9,181 nt of DNA from Saprospiraceae bacterium (GCA_013002475.1 JABDJM010000041.1:1-9181); one strand, 5' to 3'. Shown: positions 1 through 7,271, numbered from the stretch's first letter. Notes: generated by a model not told the origin, from the sequence alone. Program-made: numbers and translations.

Positions 1-1082
1 TACTCTACGAAAGATTAGGACTGGTCCAGGATGCTATTCCCTATTTTAAAAAATCTTTGTCTTTTGAGCCTGATCATGAGTTTGCCAACTATGATCTGGC
101 GCTTATTTACTTCGATTTAGGTGAGAAAACCATTGCCAAGGAATTCTATATTCGCGCTTTTCAAAATAATCCGGAATTAAGAACCATCGTAAACGATACA
201 GCCTTTCACTTTTCAAAATCTGACCTGGATGATCCAGGCCGAATAATTGACCCTTCTGAAGACGATTTAAATCCTGAATCAATTGATATGACGAAGCCTC
301 AAGCATCCACAGTAAAAACGGTGCTGATCACAGGTGCCACAGCCGGTATTGGGCTGGCTACGGCAAAAGCCTTTTTACAAGAAGGCTACAAGGTCATTAT
401 TACCGGTAGAAGAGAAGACCGGCTTAGATCCTTTTCGGAGTCCTTAGATCAAAAAACTTCGAAGAGTCTTCAAACCCTGGCTTTCGATGTCAGAGATCAT
501 AAAGCCTGTGAAAAAGCACTCCTTGATCTTCCTAAAGATTTCCAGCAGATCGATGTACTGATCAATAACGCAGGTCTTGCATCAGGCAGAGATTCCATTC
601 AGGAAGGTGATGTGGAAGACTGGAACAGAATGATCGACACCAACATAAAAGGCCTATTGCATATGACCCGGTTGGTCAGTCCTCAAATGGTAAAAAGAGG
701 CACTGGACACATCATTAATGTTTGTTCAATTGCAGGGCACCAGCCCTACCCCAAAGGCAATGTGTATGTGGCTACGAAATATGCTGTCGATGGCTTGACT
801 CAATCTATGCGTCTTGATCTTTACGAGCACGGCATCCGTGTAAGTCAGATCAGCCCCGGAGCCGTGGAAGAAACCGAATTTGCCAGAGTACGTTTTCACG
901 GAGACACGGAAATGGCAAAGATCTATGAGGATTATAACCCATTAAAATCTACTGATGTTGCCGAGGCGATCCTGTTCATTGCTACTAGACCGCCGTATGT
1001 AAATATCCAGGATATAATCATAATGGGAACACAACAGGCCGGAAGTACCTTCTTTGACCGTTCAGGAAGAAAGTATGATTAA
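1..1082 (+). CDS. TPR-repeat / short-chain dehydrogenase (YdfG-like SDR) fusion protein, 5' end outside window
   Basis: The frame is open from the first base (first full codon at 3) to TAA at 1080-1082, so the true start lies upstream. Residues here count from the TTG at 57. The opening part (LYERLGLVQDAIPYFKKSL, then ANYDLALIYFDLGEKTIAKE) reads as TPR helices. An acidic linker follows to about residue 77, then a complete classical SDR: cofactor motif TGATAGIG (92-99), GRR after the second strand (R118, R119, suggesting NADP(H) preference), NNAG (170-173), and the tetrad N196, S224, Y237, K241 with the usual 13-residue Ser-Tyr spacing. The tail 'SPGAVEETEF' and 'RPPYVNIQDIIIMGTQQA' resembles YdfG-type NADP-dependent 3-hydroxy-acid dehydrogenases. 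The likely role is a cytosolic NADPH-linked reduction/oxidation; the substrate cannot be read. An internal ATG at 288 could start a stand-alone SDR, but it has no Shine-Dalgarno and no stop separates the two parts. Confidence 0.88.
   Translation, partial: LYERLGLVQDAIPYFKKSLSFEPDHEFANYDLALIYFDLGEKTIAKEFYIRAFQNNPELRTIVNDTAFHFSKSDLDDPGRIIDPSEDDLNPESIDMTKPQASTVKTVLITGATAGIGLATAKAFLQEGYKVIITGRREDRLRSFSESLDQKTSKSLQTLAFDVRDHKACEKALLDLPKDFQQIDVLINNAGLASGRDSIQEGDVEDWNRMIDTNIKGLLHMTRLVSPQMVKRGTGHIINVCSIAGHQPYPKGNVYVATKYAVDGLTQSMRLDLYEHGIRVSQISPGAVEETEFARVRFHGDTEMAKIYEDYNPLKSTDVAEAILFIATRPPYVNIQDIIIMGTQQAGSTFFDRSGRKYD
1079..1082. other. Convergent stop-codon overlap (TTAA)
   Basis: The SDR gene ends with TAA at 1080-1082 on the plus strand. 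The Asp-box propeller gene ends with TAA read from 1081 down to 1079 on the minus strand. Both stops are read from the palindrome TTAA, so the genes overlap by four bases. No space is left for a terminator between them, and any termination signal must lie inside the opposing gene. Confidence 0.9.
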
Positions 1083-4000
1083 GGATTTTGAATCTGGATC
1101 TTGGAAGTAAAGATCTCCGCTCCGCTACGAGCCTTCAGGAAATAAATACCAGATGGTAATTTCCCCCTTAGATCAAGAGTGGGTTCAGCGTTAAAAGTCT
1201 GAAAGATCACTCGTCCCTGAAAGTCAATAATGCTAACCTCTTCAATTCTCTCAGTTATTCCTTTCAGCGTAAAGACACCTGGATTAGGATTTGGGAATAT
1301 TGTGATTTCTCTAAAAGGACTTTCCTGAATGCTTGTTAATAGTTCTGGTGAAACTGGATGAACCAATATCTCACCCTCCTTTTCCAAATAGATTTGATTC
1401 AAAAAGCTGTTGTTCATCCGAAGATCAAATGCTTCTTCAGAGTTAATGGAAAAAAGAATTGTTCCTATTGGCAAGAAATCAGCCTGGCCTTTTGCCCAAT
1501 TCATCTTAAGCTCTCCATTTTGATAACCATGTAGTATGTTCTCCAACTCTGTACCAAGGGTGTAATCGGAAGTTGAAATTGACATAGAAATTTGACCTCC
1601 CAAAATATTCAGGTCTTCCAAAGTCCTTAAATGCCAACTATTTTCGTCTTGTACTAGTTCAAATTGCATCTCCCTGCCCTGCATTTCGGAGGGACTCAGA
1701 TTATTATTGGCATTTCCGGAAGGATCTCCCACCTTATACCCGGTAAAGGCCGTATTCGCGGGAATCTGGCCAGCGACACAACTGATTGAATTTGGAGGCA
1801 CTTCTGAGAATACATTATTGGTATCCGGAACAACATAGCTTTCCGGAAGGAAGCCCCAATTCCCACGGGCAAATGCACTATCAAGTAATATGACCACTCT
1901 TTGGATAAGAACTGCATCCAAAGTGGAAATCGAATTGCTGTTAGAAACATCTCCCGCCAACTGAGCAATCGGACTTAGGGTGTCGAGGAAAATGACATGT
2001 CGTTGCACCAGCACAGCATCCAGGGTAGTTACTCCATTCGTGACCAAGCCGCTTGTTTTTTCAGGCACCACTTCGCATCCTGCTTCAGGCAAAAGGGTTA
2101 CTCCGTATTGGCCTGAGGCATTCGTTGTTTCTAGATTTCCGCCGCCAGTCACTTCAACACCCTCCATGGGAACCCCCATCCTGTTTTTTATTTCACCACT
2201 TACTGTAATTGAGGTTGCATTTGTGGGAAGTGAATCCATAGGAAAAGAATAAACGGATCGACCAAAGGTCCCTGCAATTAGTTTATTGGCGGCCGTATCC
2301 AAAGCAAGATCATATACAGGCACCGAAGGCATGCCGGTTCCGAGGTACTCCCAAAGATTTCCCCGGTCCAGACTTAGGAATACTCCTATATCCGTTCCTA
2401 TCAAAAGTGTGCTATCTCCTGTATTTGGCAATACTAATATCTCATTGATCCCAAGTGCTGGAAGGTTGCCTGAGATATCAGTCCAGCTTGTTCCTAGATC
2501 ATCAGAAAAATGAATATGAGGTGTATTGTCGTTATCCTTATAGCCACTATGCGTGACAAACAGATGTTGTGCATTTAATTCTGATGGTACCACACGAGTC
2601 ACGTATCTGTCTGGAAGGCCAGTGATTATTTGTGTCCAAGATTGGCCGGGCTCCTTTTTCCATACAAGTCCGTCGCTCGTACCACAGACCAGCAGATCTT
2701 GTGTTATTGGCGACTCTAAAACATGCGTAATAAAATGGTAACGCTTAGGATTTGAGGTGGTTGGGAACTCTGTAAGGTCTCCGCTTATAGCAGAAAAGAA
2801 AGGCTCTCCTGCCAGTTCTTCTGACTTATAAACCTTTTGAGTGCCTGTATAAATAACCGTTGGATCAAAGGGACTTAAATCAAAAAACATGTCCCAGGGA
2901 CGGTAATCATCTAAATCAAAACCACTGCTTGCAAAAAGAAAATTAGCCCCGTTATTTACTGTCCTCCAAATATTTCCATTTTGAGTTTCTACATAATATC
3001 GATCCGGATCTGTCGGATGAAAAACTATAGAAAAGCCATCTCCACCAAACCAGGAGGTCCAATTATTTGGATCCAGACCGGACCCTGAATAAGTTCCGTT
3101 ATCCTGAGCTCCACCGAAGTACTGTTCGGTAGCATGAGGATCAACAGCCACACGATAAAACTGAGTCGTAGGAATATTATCAATATCCTCCCATGGACCA
3201 CCGGTTGTTTCCTGACGGTAAATCCCACCATCTGTCGCAAGCAGGAGATCTCCGTTGGCATCAAACTGCATATCATGCATGTCAACATGTGGATCAGGAT
3301 CTGGAGTGATCAGCGTGGCCATTGACCAGGATTCTCCTCCGGTAACTGAGCTCCATAATTGGACGCCACCCAAGTAAAGGGTTTGATCATTAGTAGGCCT
3401 TGTCCGAAGCTGACCAAAATACCATCCAAAGCCACCCATAGCAGAACCGCTCAAGCCGGTCAATGATGCAGGAAACCAAGAGCTACCTCCATCAAAGCTT
3501 TGGTACAAGCCATCAACTTCAAAAGTGTTCCCTATGTATACTGCGTAAATTGTTCCCGGGGTTGTTTGGGAAATTGCAAGCCCGATCCGGGAAAGATTTC
3601 CAAGCGGAAGTCCTCCGGACAATTGTGTCCAGTTGTTTCCTCCATCAGTGGTTTTATGAATTTTCGCTCCAGGTCCGAGGACAATCGACTGTTGTGTATT
3701 TCGTACACGGTCCCAACCTGCCGCATAAAGTGTATTTGAATTGAAAGGATCAATTACCAGGTCTATAACCCCAGTTGTATCTCCCAAAAACAAAATTTGA
3801 TTCCAATTGCTCCCCCCATCTGTACTTTTATACAAACCTCTTTCACTACCCGTTGTAAACGGAATACCCATACTGGCAGCATACACATTATCACCGTTGC
3901 CAGGATCTACAACAATCCTGGATATGATTCCAGCATTCTCGAGCCCACTTAGCGACCAGGTTTCTCCAGCATCCGTGCTTTTATAAATTCCATTCCCTAC

Positions 4001-4480
4001 GAAAGGGTATGATGAAATATTATGATCCCCTGTCCCGGCATACAGCACATTACTATTTGAGGGATCATAGACAATACTACTTAAGGATAAATTTGAATGA
4101 TCATCAAAGACCGGATACCAATCTGTCCCGCCATTTACGGTTTTAAAGATCCCTCCGGTGCTAAAGCCTACCAGGATGATGTCTGCATCGGTTGGGTGAG
4201 CAGCGATCGTGTTGATCCTTGCCCCTGGATTGCCAGGGCCTTCGCTCTGCCAGGCGGTCGAAAGTGAGCGATCTGCGGGAGAGGCTTCTACAAACCTCTT
4301 TGCATCTTGAATTGCCTGTAAAAAACTCTTTTGATCTGGAACTTCATCCGGGTAAGAATACCGAAGCATGAGATGATCCGAGGGAGCCATCTTGGCATCC
4401 AACGGTGATTCATGGAATTGTGTTTGCTCGCATCCCCCCCAAATTAGGATGGCTACAAGAAGTAGGTACAGCCTGTTCAC
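1079..4480 (-). CDS. Exported Asp-box (sortilin/VPS10-like) beta-propeller protein with dockerin-like repeats and T9SS C-terminal sorting domain
   Basis: The protein has 1133 residues. Residues 1-16 are a signal peptide, and Cys17 (IWGGC) may be a lipidation site although Trp at -3 is a poor lipobox. Residues ~90-746 form a beta-propeller with about nine Asp-box/BNR turns, for example TVNGGTDW (114), STDAGETW (168), STDGGSNW (219), TTDGGNNW (277), SFDGGSSW (328), SVTGGESW (378) and SDDLGTSW (659), closing with AGTFGRSVYSF. Residues ~757-800 look like a carboxypeptidase-regulatory-like beta-sandwich. Residues 814-867 hold two dockerin-like repeats, followed by GYKVGDPSGNAN (914-925). Residues ~1059-1133 (IFPNPNPGVF, GIYFLKA) are a type A T9SS sorting domain. 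The protein is therefore predicted to be surface-attached or released; ligand or enzymatic activity is unknown, and Asp-box propellers include both sialidase-like enzymes and binding proteins. The start is GTG, directly preceded by an in-frame TAG, so it cannot be longer. It follows the M50-like gene after 22 bp. Confidence 0.9.
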   Translation of the reverse strand: MNRLYLLLVAILIWGGCEQTQFHESPLDAKMAPSDHLMLRYSYPDEVPDQKSFLQAIQDAKRFVEASPADRSLSTAWQSEGPGNPGARINTIAAHPTDADIILVGFSTGGIFKTVNGGTDWYPVFDDHSNLSLSSIVYDPSNSNVLYAGTGDHNISSYPFVGNGIYKSTDAGETWSLSGLENAGIISRIVVDPGNGDNVYAASMGIPFTTGSERGLYKSTDGGSNWNQILFLGDTTGVIDLVIDPFNSNTLYAAGWDRVRNTQQSIVLGPGAKIHKTTDGGNNWTQLSGGLPLGNLSRIGLAISQTTPGTIYAVYIGNTFEVDGLYQSFDGGSSWFPASLTGLSGSAMGGFGWYFGQLRTRPTNDQTLYLGGVQLWSSVTGGESWSMATLITPDPDPHVDMHDMQFDANGDLLLATDGGIYRQETTGGPWEDIDNIPTTQFYRVAVDPHATEQYFGGAQDNGTYSGSGLDPNNWTSWFGGDGFSIVFHPTDPDRYYVETQNGNIWRTVNNGANFLFASSGFDLDDYRPWDMFFDLSPFDPTVIYTGTQKVYKSEELAGEPFFSAISGDLTEFPTTSNPKRYHFITHVLESPITQDLLVCGTSDGLVWKKEPGQSWTQIITGLPDRYVTRVVPSELNAQHLFVTHSGYKDNDNTPHIHFSDDLGTSWTDISGNLPALGINEILVLPNTGDSTLLIGTDIGVFLSLDRGNLWEYLGTGMPSVPVYDLALDTAANKLIAGTFGRSVYSFPMDSLPTNATSITVSGEIKNRMGVPMEGVEVTGGGNLETTNASGQYGVTLLPEAGCEVVPEKTSGLVTNGVTTLDAVLVQRHVIFLDTLSPIAQLAGDVSNSNSISTLDAVLIQRVVILLDSAFARGNWGFLPESYVVPDTNNVFSEVPPNSISCVAGQIPANTAFTGYKVGDPSGNANNNLSPSEMQGREMQFELVQDENSWHLRTLEDLNILGGQISMSISTSDYTLGTELENILHGYQNGELKMNWAKGQADFLPIGTILFSINSEEAFDLRMNNSFLNQIYLEKEGEILVHPVSPELLTSIQESPFREITIFPNPNPGVFTLKGITERIEEVSIIDFQGRVIFQTFNAEPTLDLRGKLPSGIYFLKARSGAEIFTSKIQIQNP
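1880..2041 (-). repeat. Dockerin-like tandem repeat pair inside the Asp-box protein
   Basis: Residues 814-833 (TNGVTTLDAVLVQRHVIFLD) and 844-867 (containing STLDAVLIQRVVILLD) are two related copies. The cores are TTLDAVLVQR and STLDAVLIQR, encoded at 2000-2029 and 1898-1927. The spacing and the N-G/S-V/I-S/T-T-L-D core match the paired dockerin type I-like segment seen in large Saprospiria surface proteins. Copy 2 keeps D844, N847, N849 and D855, plausible metal ligands. Copy 1 lacks the leading Asp. Confidence 0.6.
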
Positions 4481-4484
4481 CTAC

Positions 4485-4492
4485 CAAAGTTA
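4485..4492 (-). promoter_or_regulatory. Bacteroidota -7 promoter box (TAACTTTG) for the Asp-box protein gene
   Basis: On the minus strand TAACTTTG matches TAnnTTTG, the Bacteroidota primary-sigma -7 element, at every fixed position. Its last G lies four bases before the GTG start, so transcription would begin at or next to the start codon. A convincing TTTG-like -33 element is not visible, since the upstream sequence is the 3' end of the M50-like gene. The call rests on the -7 box and its placement. Confidence 0.45.
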
Positions 4493-4502
4493 ATGGCTTT
4501 TG

Positions 4503-5168
4503 CTATTTATTGCTTGAAAGGATCCAACGTAAGTTGATCAAAGACAGGACTATGACTATTCCCAGCCAGACATACATCCAACCTTGGGGAGGTAGCCAGC
4601 CAACGGTTTCCGAATATGCAGCAAGGTCAGAAGAAGGCCCTACCCGAAAATCCTGGATGATATATAGAAGGGCACATAGCCCTAAAAACATAAGTAATTC
4701 CCGATCGAAGAAGGTTTTTTCGGCAATCAGCCAAAGGCTAATGGCAAATAGAATCAGTAATCCAGTTGAGTAAAGGGAACCAAACCAAACTATTGAAGTA
4801 AAAACCATCACGATGGCTAACCCTTTTAGGGTATATCCGCTAAGTTTCGCTTTTTTTGCTCCAATAAAAACCAACAAATTTCCAAGGATTGCAGATCCGA
4901 TATAGCCTCCGGCGAGAATGACTCCTCGTGAGCCGCCGGCGGTGACTGTTTTTCCACTGCCATCATTATTGATTATTACATCTAGAACATCGCCTCCTGT
5001 GATAACCGCTCCGAGTGCATGACCCAATTCATGCAGAAAGGTAACTAGCCTGGTAATAGGGAAAAGAATAATTCTACCGACCTCGCCTCCATAATATTTC
5101 AAGCCAAAGTACGCCGCCAGGATCAACACCAGCCGAAGTAGTATTCCAGAGGGAGTAGGTTTAGCCAT
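4503..5168 (-). CDS. M50B-like integral membrane zinc metalloprotease
   Basis: The protein has 221 residues and is mostly hydrophobic, with likely membrane segments around 8-25, 30-45, 83-102, 112-130, 133-150, 157-172 and 197-212. The segment FLHELGHALGAVITGG carries HELGH at 46-50, the HExxH zinc-binding and catalytic motif, at a membrane boundary. The downstream YIIQDFRVGPSSDL (169-182) may supply an acidic third ligand (D173 or D181). This layout fits the Peptidase_M50B-like family, not the longer RseP/SpoIVFB proteases, and no PDZ domain is present. The protein probably acts within the membrane, but the substrate is unknown and activity is inferred from the motif. The ATG start has no Shine-Dalgarno. 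A near-match to the -7 box (TATTTTTC, 5182-5189) lies 13 bases upstream but is too weak to call. The large exported propeller gene follows after 22 bp; a functional link is not shown. Confidence 0.82.
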   Translation of the reverse strand: MAKPTPSGILLRLVLILAAYFGLKYYGGEVGRIILFPITRLVTFLHELGHALGAVITGGDVLDVIINNDGSGKTVTAGGSRGVILAGGYIGSAILGNLLVFIGAKKAKLSGYTLKGLAIVMVFTSIVWFGSLYSTGLLILFAISLWLIAEKTFFDRELLMFLGLCALLYIIQDFRVGPSSDLAAYSETVGWLPPQGWMYVWLGIVIVLSLINLRWILSSNK

Positions 5169-5233
5169 ATTTAAATATGATGAAAAATAATCAGGTTGCT
5201 GTTCCTAGTCGATCATTCAGGGAATTTATTCGA

Positions 5234-5764
5234 CTATTCATCAAAAGCAGAGAAATAATCGATCAATTCGGAAGCTTCCTCAGGTTTTATCCGGCCTGCA
5301 AGGACAAGTCTTACCTCTCGCCTTCTTTGTGCAGATTCGAACAATTTTTCTTCTTCCGGATTTTCAGGGATCACACCCGGGACCTTCTGTGGGCGGTGAT
5401 TTTTTTCATCAACAGCTACAAAAGTAAAATAAGCATGATTTGATTTTCTGCTGTTGTGGCCTTTTATATCCGCCACATGAACTTCGACGAAAGTTTCTAC
5501 AGAGGTGTTAAAGGCGCGAGTGACCTGAGCGGTCAAAGTGATAACCTCTCCGACCTCGATCCCTTCATGAAAGGAAACATGATCTACTGAAGCTGTTACT
5601 ACATGGGACTCACAATGTTTCCCAGCGCAAATACCTCCGATGATATCCATCCAGCGCATAAGATTTCCTCCCATCAAATGGTGCAGTGGATTTGTATCAT
5701 TAGGCATGATCATTTCGGTCATAACAGACCTGGACGTGGAAACAAGTTTGGGTTCCATTTGCAT
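5234..5764 (-). CDS. Hotdog-fold acyl-CoA thioesterase (YciA/BFIT-like)
   Basis: The protein has 176 residues from the ATG at 5764. The N-terminal half has the hotdog thioesterase signature PNDTNPLHHLMGGNLMRWMD (21-40). It aligns with the 'G-x-x-F-GG-x-L-x-x-x-MD' region of YciA-type enzymes, so D40 corresponds to their catalytic Asp. VTASVDHVSFHEGIEVGE (56-73) and VTRAFNTSVETFVEV (81-95) are the conserved strands that follow, and AYFTFVAVD (111-119) closes the fold. It should hydrolyse acyl-CoA to free acid and CoA in the cytosol; chain length is not predictable. A charged tail of about 50 residues follows the single hotdog domain. The frame extends upstream to a GTG at 5785, but a -7 promoter box lies between that codon and the ATG, so I prefer 5764; the ATG at 5758 is also possible. 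It lies 65 bp before the M50-like gene. Confidence 0.88.
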   Translation of the reverse strand: MQMEPKLVSTSRSVMTEMIMPNDTNPLHHLMGGNLMRWMDIIGGICAGKHCESHVVTASVDHVSFHEGIEVGEVITLTAQVTRAFNTSVETFVEVHVADIKGHNSRKSNHAYFTFVAVDEKNHRPQKVPGVIPENPEEEKLFESAQRRREVRLVLAGRIKPEEASELIDYFSAFDE

Positions 5765-5772
5765 AATTTCTG

Positions 5773-5780
5773 CAAAGGTA
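5773..5780 (-). promoter_or_regulatory. Bacteroidota -7 promoter box (TACCTTTG) for the thioesterase gene
   Basis: On the minus strand TACCTTTG fits TAnnTTTG perfectly and ends eight bases before the ATG at 5764. This is nearly the same geometry as the box before the PD40 gene at 8128. No strong -33 TTTG is seen about 20 bases upstream. If it is functional, the leader is only a few bases long and the upstream GTG at 5785 cannot be the start. Confidence 0.45.
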
Positions 5781-5809
5781 ATCACCCAAAATTCATTTTA
5801 CAGACTTGA

Positions 5810-6814
5810 TCAATTTTTTGACGGAGAGCGGTTGGTAGAAAGGCAATACTTCGATAAAAGGTGAATAACTTCATTCCCATAGGCCAAAGAAAAACCTAGT
5901 TCCTTAGCTTTAAACAAATCATTACAGGCTAATTCCATTTCTCCCAAAGCAATGTAGATCTGCGCCCGGTTTTTGAATGCAAAGGAATTTTTTGGCTGGA
6001 TTAGAATAGATTGGTTGATCTCATCCAGAGCTTCATCATACTTACCCATCCCATATAAGCAGCTTGCCCGGTTTGATAGTAGGAATGCCTGAGGTCCCCG
6101 TTTTTGTAAAACCTCATCATAGATCTCAAGGCTGCTATTCAAGTCTCCTTCTTTGAGAAAGGCATAACCCAGGTTTGATAAGGCAACCAGATCATCGGGT
6201 CTCATATCAAGGATCTTTTGGATGGTAGATTTCGCGAATTCATATTCACCCAAGTTTATTTGCATGAGAGCAAATTCATTAAGGATGATAGCATTGTCTG
6301 AATCATAATCAAGTGCGCGCTCAAGGTCAAGTAGTGCGCCCTCTGTTTCGCCTAGTCGGAATTGACAGGCTCCCCTTCCACCTAAGGCCAGGATTTTATC
6401 CTCAATCAGATTCGATGATTTCACCGCCATGTCATAACTAGTCTGGGCATTTGCAAATTCCAGAAACATATAGTGTAGTCGGGCCTTGCCATAATTTGCA
6501 TCAAAGGAATGTGGGTTTATTGAAAGAACGATCTCAAAATCTTCAAGCGCCTTTTCATAAAACTCTCTGTTTCCCTCGTTCTTTTTATTAAAGATCTCGC
6601 TGTTTTCCATTAACAGGAGCTCACCTCTGGCAAGATAAAAATCGATGTTTTCTGGTGCTAGAACGATGGCCTTTGTAAAAGACTGATGCGCTTTTTCAAA
6701 CTGTTCCAGATCAATGAAGTTGAGCCCGGTTTCGAAATGTTCGAAAGCCGTTTGAGCTAATAGCCAAATAGGCAAAATAAGCCCTAAGACGAATAAGGAA
6801 GATCGTTTGCTCAT
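5810..6814 (-). CDS. Secreted/periplasmic TPR-repeat protein
   Basis: The protein has 334 residues from the ATG at 6814. It opens with a signal peptide (MSKRSSLFVLGLILPIWLLA, cleavage near residue 20-21 before QTAFEHF, the common Bacteroidota 'LLAQ' junction), so it should be periplasmic or secreted. About eight TPR units fill the rest, roughly 23-56, 57-102, 103-136, 140-173, 174-207, 208-241, 243-276 and 277-310. The second carries an insertion of about 15 residues (71-86, EIFNKKNEGNRE). The closing ACNDLFKAKELG then YC is a common end for Bacteroidota TPR proteins. TPR arrays bind other proteins; the partner is unknown. The frame continues upstream to a TTG at 6868, but that would place 18 residues ahead of the signal peptide and overlap a promoter-like element, so the ATG is preferred. 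A GAAGGG about 11 bases upstream may act as ribosome-binding site. Confidence 0.85.
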   Translation of the reverse strand: MSKRSSLFVLGLILPIWLLAQTAFEHFETGLNFIDLEQFEKAHQSFTKAIVLAPENIDFYLARGELLLMENSEIFNKKNEGNREFYEKALEDFEIVLSINPHSFDANYGKARLHYMFLEFANAQTSYDMAVKSSNLIEDKILALGGRGACQFRLGETEGALLDLERALDYDSDNAIILNEFALMQINLGEYEFAKSTIQKILDMRPDDLVALSNLGYAFLKEGDLNSSLEIYDEVLQKRGPQAFLLSNRASCLYGMGKYDEALDEINQSILIQPKNSFAFKNRAQIYIALGEMELACNDLFKAKELGFSLAYGNEVIHLLSKYCLSTNRSPSKN

Positions 6815-6839
6815 AGTTTTTTGGTCCCTTCTTATTATT

Positions 6840-6868
6840 AATATAAGCGAAAAAAAACCGAGCGTCAA
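6840..6868 (-). promoter_or_regulatory. Possible promoter of the TPR gene (TTGACG-N17-TATATT)
   Basis: On the minus strand TTGACG (6863-6868) and TATATT (6840-6845) are separated by exactly 17 bases. Each differs from the classical TTGACA/TATAAT hexamers at one position. Transcription would start near 6833, about 19 bases before the ATG at 6814. Bacteroidota normally use TAnnTTTG, which is absent here, so this may be chance in an AT-rich gap. Confidence 0.3.
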
Positions 6869-6872
6869 GACC

Positions 6873-7265
6873 CTACCTAATCATTACCCCTTTTAGGTTA
6901 ATAAATGGAATCATTGTAAAATGGGCCTCGTCGAGACTTCCTGGTACGAACACGTACTTCTTGTCGTACATGTATTTGTCGTATTTGAAACTTACCCAAT
7001 ACTCATTTGTCAGGTAGAAAAGATTTGTTGGTATGGGTTCGATCTTCAGGATCTGCAGTGGTCCAATTTCTTCAAAATAGTGTCTCAAAATTGAAGTCTT
7101 AACAGTCTCGCCATCTTTCTCTCCATAGCCTCTGGAGTTCACCAACACATTCTGGATAGGTTCATCCTTTAGGTTGATGATATAGCAATCCCAAAGTTCC
7201 CCATCACGGGGAACTACTGCAATGGCTAGATCTAATACTTTTAATTGTGGAATATCTTTTTTCAT
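6873..7265 (-). CDS. Conserved Bacteroidota protein of unknown function, in a unit with lipB
   Basis: The protein has 130 residues, is soluble, and has no signal peptide or membrane segment. I recognise its type as a small protein widespread in Bacteroidota, but I know no established function. Strands dominate: LDLAIAVVPRD and LWDCYIINLKDEPIQNVLVNSRGYG near the N-terminus, then LRHYFEEIGP, FYLTNEYWVSFKYDKYMYDKKYVFVPG, and the end FINLKGVMIR. It is rich in Tyr, with an acidic-aromatic centre. The ATG has one of the few good Shine-Dalgarno sequences here (AGAGGAGC directly before it), placed at the end of lipB, whose stop is 6 bp upstream. The two are therefore probably cotranscribed and this gene translated by its own initiation. 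Some databases have labelled relatives as phenylalanyl-tRNA synthetase-like; I see nothing supporting that. Confidence 0.8.
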   Translation of the reverse strand: MKKDIPQLKVLDLAIAVVPRDGELWDCYIINLKDEPIQNVLVNSRGYGEKDGETVKTSILRHYFEEIGPLQILKIEPIPTNLFYLTNEYWVSFKYDKYMYDKKYVFVPGSLDEAHFTMIPFINLKGVMIR

Positions 7266-7271
7266 GCTCCT

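Noticed and set aside
4405..4773. A 122-codon open frame on the plus strand
   Set aside because: It is antisense to the start of the Asp-box gene and the end of the M50-like gene, and its translation shows no domain-like composition. The opposite strand is clearly coding.
5182..5189. TATTTTTC as a promoter box for the M50-like gene
   Set aside because: It misses the final G of TAnnTTTG and has no -33 partner; such near-matches are expected in AT-rich sequence.
5765..5785. Longer thioesterase beginning at GTG 5785
   Set aside because: A perfect -7 box lies between this codon and the ATG at 5764, and the added seven residues do not belong to the hotdog fold.
6850..6860. Run of eight T on the minus strand after the 130-residue gene, possibly an intrinsic terminator
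   Set aside because: The preceding bases (GTCTTGACGCTCGG) do not form a GC-rich hairpin, so the run alone is not enough.
6815..6868. Longer TPR protein beginning at TTG 6868
   Set aside because: It would put 18 residues ahead of a clean signal peptide and begin within a promoter-like element.
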